A stretch of 10,106 nt of DNA from Candidatus Fraserbacteria bacterium RBG_16_55_9. GTDB taxonomy: Bacteria > Bipolaricaulota > Bipolaricaulia > RBG-16-55-9. Made by a program: the position numbers and the translations under genes. Shown in pieces: positions 7,687-10,106 of the stretch. Position 1 is the stretch's first letter, and each line of letters starts with the position of its first letter. Under the pieces are notes generated by a model. That model saw nothing but the letters and a program-made list of their open reading frames with translations, was not told the origin of the DNA and made no database searches. The DNA lies in NCBI GenBank assembly GCA_001778455.1, contig MFGX01000048.1, positions 5,847 to 15,952 on the forward strand. Direction: 5' to 3'.

Positions 7687-8496
7687 CTACTCCACCTGAA
7701 AAGGAAGCTCCGCAGCAACCAGGAAGTCTCCCCCAAAATCCATGATGACAAGCGCCACATAATGACCCGTTGCCAGCGAATCCCCTTCTGCCCCCTTGAC
7801 TTCTACCTCCCGCTCGGCATCCGGGAGTACGGTGAACTCCTCCATAGCAAGGGTGCGCACCGTCTCGCCCCGCTCATCTCGGATCTCCACGCGCCCGGTG
7901 ACGTCACGCAAGGCTGCTGTTCCTGTATTCAAAAAGGTGACCACCAGATCCAACGGACGAGCGCTGAGCAACTGCAAACTCGTGATCCGACCATTCTTTA
8001 TGGCAACGGGATCGGACTGAAAGACCTTCACTCCATAGCGAACTCGGACACCCACTTGGGTCTGCACTTCTCCGGTGGTCCCAGAGACCGGCTCGACGTC
8101 GCTTCCCTCCACTAAGAAGATGGCCCAGCGATCACCCGGCTGCCCTCCCGGCGGAATGCGAACGGTAAAATTCACTTGCTGCCTCTGTTGGGGTGCTAGG
8201 CGAAAGCTGACCGGAGAGAATTCAGTCGTTGGGGCCAACGAACGCGTAAGACTGCCTGCGTCCAGGAAGCGAATGCTCCCGTCAAGCTCCAATTGCCAAT
8301 CTGCCAGCGTGACCGTGATCTCTTCCGGATCGTCTCCGCTGTTGACAACGAAAAAGACCCCAGTTTGCGTCTCATCGGAGCCCATTTTCAGCACGATCGT
8401 GAGCGGGAAGGCAACGAACTTCCCAAAGCTGAGCATTCCGGTCAGACCGATCCCAATCAATGTCAACGCGAACAGCCAAAGCTTAAAGCGTTTCAT
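7687..8496 (-). CDS. PapD-like periplasmic chaperone (COG3121-type), two Ig-like domains
   Basis: The protein has 269 residues: a signal peptide or anchor (KRFK followed by a hydrophobic stretch to about 25), then two beta domains at about 31-163 and 165-269. Domain 1 reads like a fimbrial chaperone: FFVVNSGDDPEEITVTLADW (48-67), SPVSFRL (94-100) leading to a basic/Gln stretch and FTVRIPPG (110-117), GDRWAIFLVEG (121-131), and the alternating strand VGVRVRYGVKVF (148-159), comparable to the chaperone G1 strand that donates to pilus subunits. Its role would be to hold secreted subunits in the periplasm before export. It lies directly after three subunit-like genes and before a large candidate outer-membrane protein. 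The ATG at 8496 is preferred, with GGAG (8505-8508) 8 bases upstream; a GTG at 8505 would overlap the previous stop. Other beta-sandwich families cannot be fully excluded. Confidence 0.88.
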   Translation of the reverse strand: MKRFKLWLFALTLIGIGLTGMLSFGKFVAFPLTIVLKMGSDETQTGVFFVVNSGDDPEEITVTLADWQLELDGSIRFLDAGSLTRSLAPTTEFSPVSFRLAPQQRQQVNFTVRIPPGGQPGDRWAIFLVEGSDVEPVSGTTGEVQTQVGVRVRYGVKVFQSDPVAIKNGRITSLQLLSARPLDLVVTFLNTGTAALRDVTGRVEIRDERGETVRTLAMEEFTVLPDAEREVEVKGAEGDSLATGHYVALVIMDFGGDFLVAAELPFQVE

Positions 8497-8501
8497 GGCA
8501 C

Positions 8502-8984
8502 TCACTCCGTTACGGTGTATTCCACGATGAAGACCAGAGTCTCTCCTGAAGTACGATCACCCAGGTCGGCCAGATCCAATCTGTGCTCCACGATGAATTC
8601 CTCACAGTCGATGTTGTTCTGATGGATCGTGATGAGCGCCCCACCATCCTGGAAGGTGCCACCCTGATCCTTGATCTGAAGGGCGTTTGAGGAGATCGAG
8701 ACCGGCGTGACCGAGGTGACTTGGGCTGTCACAGTCCACGTCACACCGCCGCCGGGTCGTTGCACCCGAAGGGTGGGATCACCTCCCGGCCCGAAGAGGA
8801 CGAAGCGGTTCAACAAGTCTGCGGCGTTGATGTTGACCGCTCCGGGTGGAGCCACCACGTCAATGCAGACCGTAAGCGACCCTGGACAGGAGGGTGTGGC
8901 CGGGCAGACGGCCCAAGCCGTCAGGCCCCCAAGAGCCACGAGAGAGCTGAAAATCTGAAACATCCTCCTGCTCCGTGTTCGCAC
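8502..8984 (-). CDS. Secreted Cys-containing subunit-like protein (C), diverged paralogue of A and B
   Basis: A 160-residue protein with a basic N-terminus (RTRSRR), a hydrophobic segment and a likely signal cleavage near AWA (23-25). The mature part is mostly beta strand. It shares with its two upstream neighbours the block N-x-x-D-L-L-x-R-F (53-61) and a C-terminal pattern LDLADL to FIVEYTVTE (136-160). Unlike B it has cysteines: C27, C33, C40 and C127, enough for two disulfides; no lipobox is present. The GTG at 8984 is kept because it supplies the positive signal-peptide region and lies 4 bases after the upstream stop, with GAGG close before it; an ATG at 8963 with GGAG at 7 bases is the alternative. 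In a pilus-like system it could be a tip, adaptor or anchor subunit. This is inferred from position and divergence only. Confidence 0.82.
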   Translation of the reverse strand: MRTRSRRMFQIFSSLVALGGLTAWAVCPATPSCPGSLTVCIDVVAPPGAVNINAADLLNRFVLFGPGGDPTLRVQRPGGGVTWTVTAQVTSVTPVSISSNALQIKDQGGTFQDGGALITIHQNNIDCEEFIVEHRLDLADLGDRTSGETLVFIVEYTVTE

Positions 8985-8988
8985 GACC

Positions 8989-9552
8989 TCACTCCTCTGT
9001 GACGGTGAGGCTCACTTGAAACGTGTAGATGCTTCCGGAGGCGTTATTCCCGAGGGCAGCTAGATCCAACTGGAGGTCCGAGGTCGTCCGCACTTTGTTA
9101 TCTGTTCCTGGTTGCGTGTTCTGACCGGTCATCCAATCCACAGTCGCGGGGTCCTCGGGAATGGCCGTGAAGCTGGTGATGAGAGAGGTCTCACCGTCCT
9201 CGTTGGGGCTGAAGCCTCCGGAAATAATGCGAGCCTGGAGTATATTCGCTGTATCCACTGCCGGTGCCCCCAATGACCCCGTCGTGGACTTGGTCGCCGT
9301 CACCCGATAATTCGTGATCGCGTAGAGGTCAAAGAGCAGATCATCGAGAGTGAAGTAGCGCGTGGCGAGATCGGTGGTATTGATCGTCTTGTCAGCGGGG
9401 GCAGGACTGGCCAGATCGATCCGCACCACGGCGTTCACATTCACGTTGAACGTCGTGTTCTCGTTGTCGCTGGTCTGAGCCCAGACGAGAGGAGTCAGGA
9501 ATAGCAGGGCCAGCAAGAAACCAGCCGTACGGGCAATTCGTTTCCGGTGCAT
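8989..9552 (-). CDS. Secreted subunit-like protein (B), candidate structural pilin of a Csu/SCPU-like type
   Basis: The protein has 187 residues: a clear signal peptide (HRKRIAR, hydrophobic core, cut after VWA at 23-25), then an extended N-terminal strand with alternating residues, FNVNVNAVVRIDLA (35-48). The pattern INTTDLATRYF (57-67), AITNYRVTAT (78-87), DNKVR (151-155) and the final strands LQLDLAALG and YTFQVSLTVTEE (176-187) recurs in the gene upstream. The layout resembles spore-coat-U/CsuA-type subunits, which polymerise by donor-strand exchange, but it has no cysteine and I cannot confirm the family. The ATG at 9552 is chosen because AAAGGAGG precedes it; an ATG at 9567 overlaps the upstream stop and would put this ribosome site inside the gene. 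Confidence 0.85.
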   Translation of the reverse strand: MHRKRIARTAGFLLALLFLTPLVWAQTSDNENTTFNVNVNAVVRIDLASPAPADKTINTTDLATRYFTLDDLLFDLYAITNYRVTATKSTTGSLGAPAVDTANILQARIISGGFSPNEDGETSLITSFTAIPEDPATVDWMTGQNTQPGTDNKVRTTSDLQLDLAALGNNASGSIYTFQVSLTVTEE

Positions 9553-9556
9553 CTTG

Positions 9557-9561
9557 CCTCC
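9557..9561 (-). promoter_or_regulatory. Ribosome binding site fixing the start of subunit gene B
   Basis: GGAGG, within AAAGGAGG, lies 4 bases before the ATG at 9552 and immediately after the TGA (9566-9564) of gene A. Terminating ribosomes would therefore sit on it. This decides the start in favour of 9552 over the overlapping ATG at 9567. Confidence 0.7.
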
Positions 9562-9563
9562 TT

Positions 9564-10106
9564 TCATGTCTCGTCGATGGTGAGCGTGATCGTAAACTGA
9601 TAGACGTTGCCGGCGGCGTTGTCCAGCAAGGCATCCAGATCAAGCTGGAGATTCTGAGTCACTCGCACTTTGTTATCGCTCCCGCCCTCGGAGTTGCCTC
9701 CATGAAAGAGATTCTTGGGAGAGGCGCAGCCCTCAGGGATGTCGGGCGCGTCGGGTGCGGAATCATCCCCAGCCTGACCGATGTTGAAGTTGGAGACATC
9801 CGACGTGGGATCATCGGCCCCATCATCCGGGAATGGGCTGAAACCCGTAGCACCGTTCTGGACGCGAGCCTCCAGGATACGATCTTCGGCAATGGACGTG
9901 GCCGGCCCCACGGTCTGGACGCTGTCCTTGCAGACCGTCACTTGATAGTTCGTGACGGCATAGACGTCCATGACGACGTCGTCCAAAGCAAAGTACCGAC
10001 TGAGTAGATCAGGTCGTGTGATCGTCTTGTTGCCGGGAGTGGTAACGAGGTCGATCTTGACGGTGTTCTGGACGGTGACGTCGAAGGGGGGCGTCGTCTC
10101 CGAGTC
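9564..10106 (-). CDS. Secreted subunit-like protein (A), paralogue of B (partial, 5' end outside window)
   Basis: An open frame of 180 codons plus stop reaches the window edge, so the signal peptide and start are missing. The visible part aligns with protein B almost throughout: FDVTVQNTVKIDL (8-20 of the fragment), ITRPDLLSRYFALDD (29-43), AVTNYQVTV (50-58), DNKVRVTQNLQLDLDAL, and a final strand pair ending VYQFTITLTIDET. It differs by a long Asp-rich insertion (fragment about 93-125, with DDGADDPTSD) and two cysteines, C59 and C127, that could pair. It is the first visible gene of the operon; the operon promoter, and perhaps further subunit genes, must lie beyond the right edge. A role as an exported structural subunit is inferred from the chaperone gene downstream and from the strand pattern. 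Confidence 0.85.
   Translation of the reverse strand, partial: DSETTPPFDVTVQNTVKIDLVTTPGNKTITRPDLLSRYFALDDVVMDVYAVTNYQVTVCKDSVQTVGPATSIAEDRILEARVQNGATGFSPFPDDGADDPTSDVSNFNIGQAGDDSAPDAPDIPEGCASPKNLFHGGNSEGGSDNKVRVTQNLQLDLDALLDNAAGNVYQFTITLTIDET

Noticed and set aside
7642..8622. Plus-strand open frames at 7642-8115, 8075-8530 and 8293-8622
   Set aside because: They are antisense to the chaperone and subunit C genes, and no ribosome sites or family motifs were seen.
9702..10007. Plus-strand open frame of 101 residues
   Set aside because: It is antisense to subunit gene A, whose paralogy with B confirms the minus-strand reading.
8989..10106. TasA/camelysin-like biofilm fibre proteins as the identity of A and B
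   Set aside because: The typical D-T-E motif followed by a TAGTLDL stretch is absent, and the PapD-like chaperone downstream fits chaperone-assisted subunits better.
1..10106. CRISPR array, tRNA, insertion sequence or phage attachment site
   Set aside because: No regularly spaced repeats, cloverleaf sequences, transposase motifs or terminal inverted repeats were found on either strand.

Overview
The window looks like chromosomal DNA from a diderm bacterium with moderately high GC. It holds nine protein-coding genes packed almost end to end. The case for an outer membrane rests on a row of secreted, beta-rich proteins that includes a probable outer-membrane barrel. I cannot name the organism. 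The style (occasional GTG starts, GGAGG-type ribosome sites, NEW3, SdrD-B-like and PKD modules) would fit an uncultured, deep-branching lineage, but this is a guess. There are no tRNA or rRNA genes, insertion sequences or CRISPR arrays, and no gene-free stretch above 300 bases.

Left part. A beta-class DNA methyltransferase (1-1127, minus strand, 3' end outside the window) is divergent from a two-gene plus-strand unit. That unit has a DUF58 membrane-anchored protein (1180-2472) overlapping by ATGA a small six-helix membrane protein (2469-2957). An M42-family aminopeptidase (3022-4062) follows on the same strand, with its own sigma70-type promoter (TTGACA, 18 bp, TATAAC). Its metal ligands are all present.

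Right part. Six minus-strand genes, transcribed from right to left and almost certainly one operon, fill 4066-10106. In order of transcription they are: a secreted subunit-like protein A (5' end outside the window), its paralogue B, a more diverged, Cys-containing relative C, a PapD-like two-domain periplasmic chaperone, a 933-residue protein, and a single-pass anchored protein with two NEW3-type beta-sandwich domains. The 933-residue protein has a signal peptide, two NEW3-like domains, about 400 residues of barrel-like beta strands, two SdrD-B-like domains and a C-terminal PKD domain. The operon ends 3 bp from the end of the peptidase gene, inside an inverted repeat that contains both stop codons.

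How they may work together. The order subunits, chaperone, large outer-membrane protein is that of chaperone-usher pilus loci, particularly the archaic/Csu-like ones. The subunits have alternating-hydrophobic N-terminal strands of the kind used for donor-strand exchange. The large protein is not a textbook usher, and the added NEW3, SdrD-B and PKD modules and the NEW3 anchor are unusual. My best reading is a highly diverged chaperone-usher-like surface-fibre system. Protein functions rest on motif recognition, and the system-level assignment is inference.
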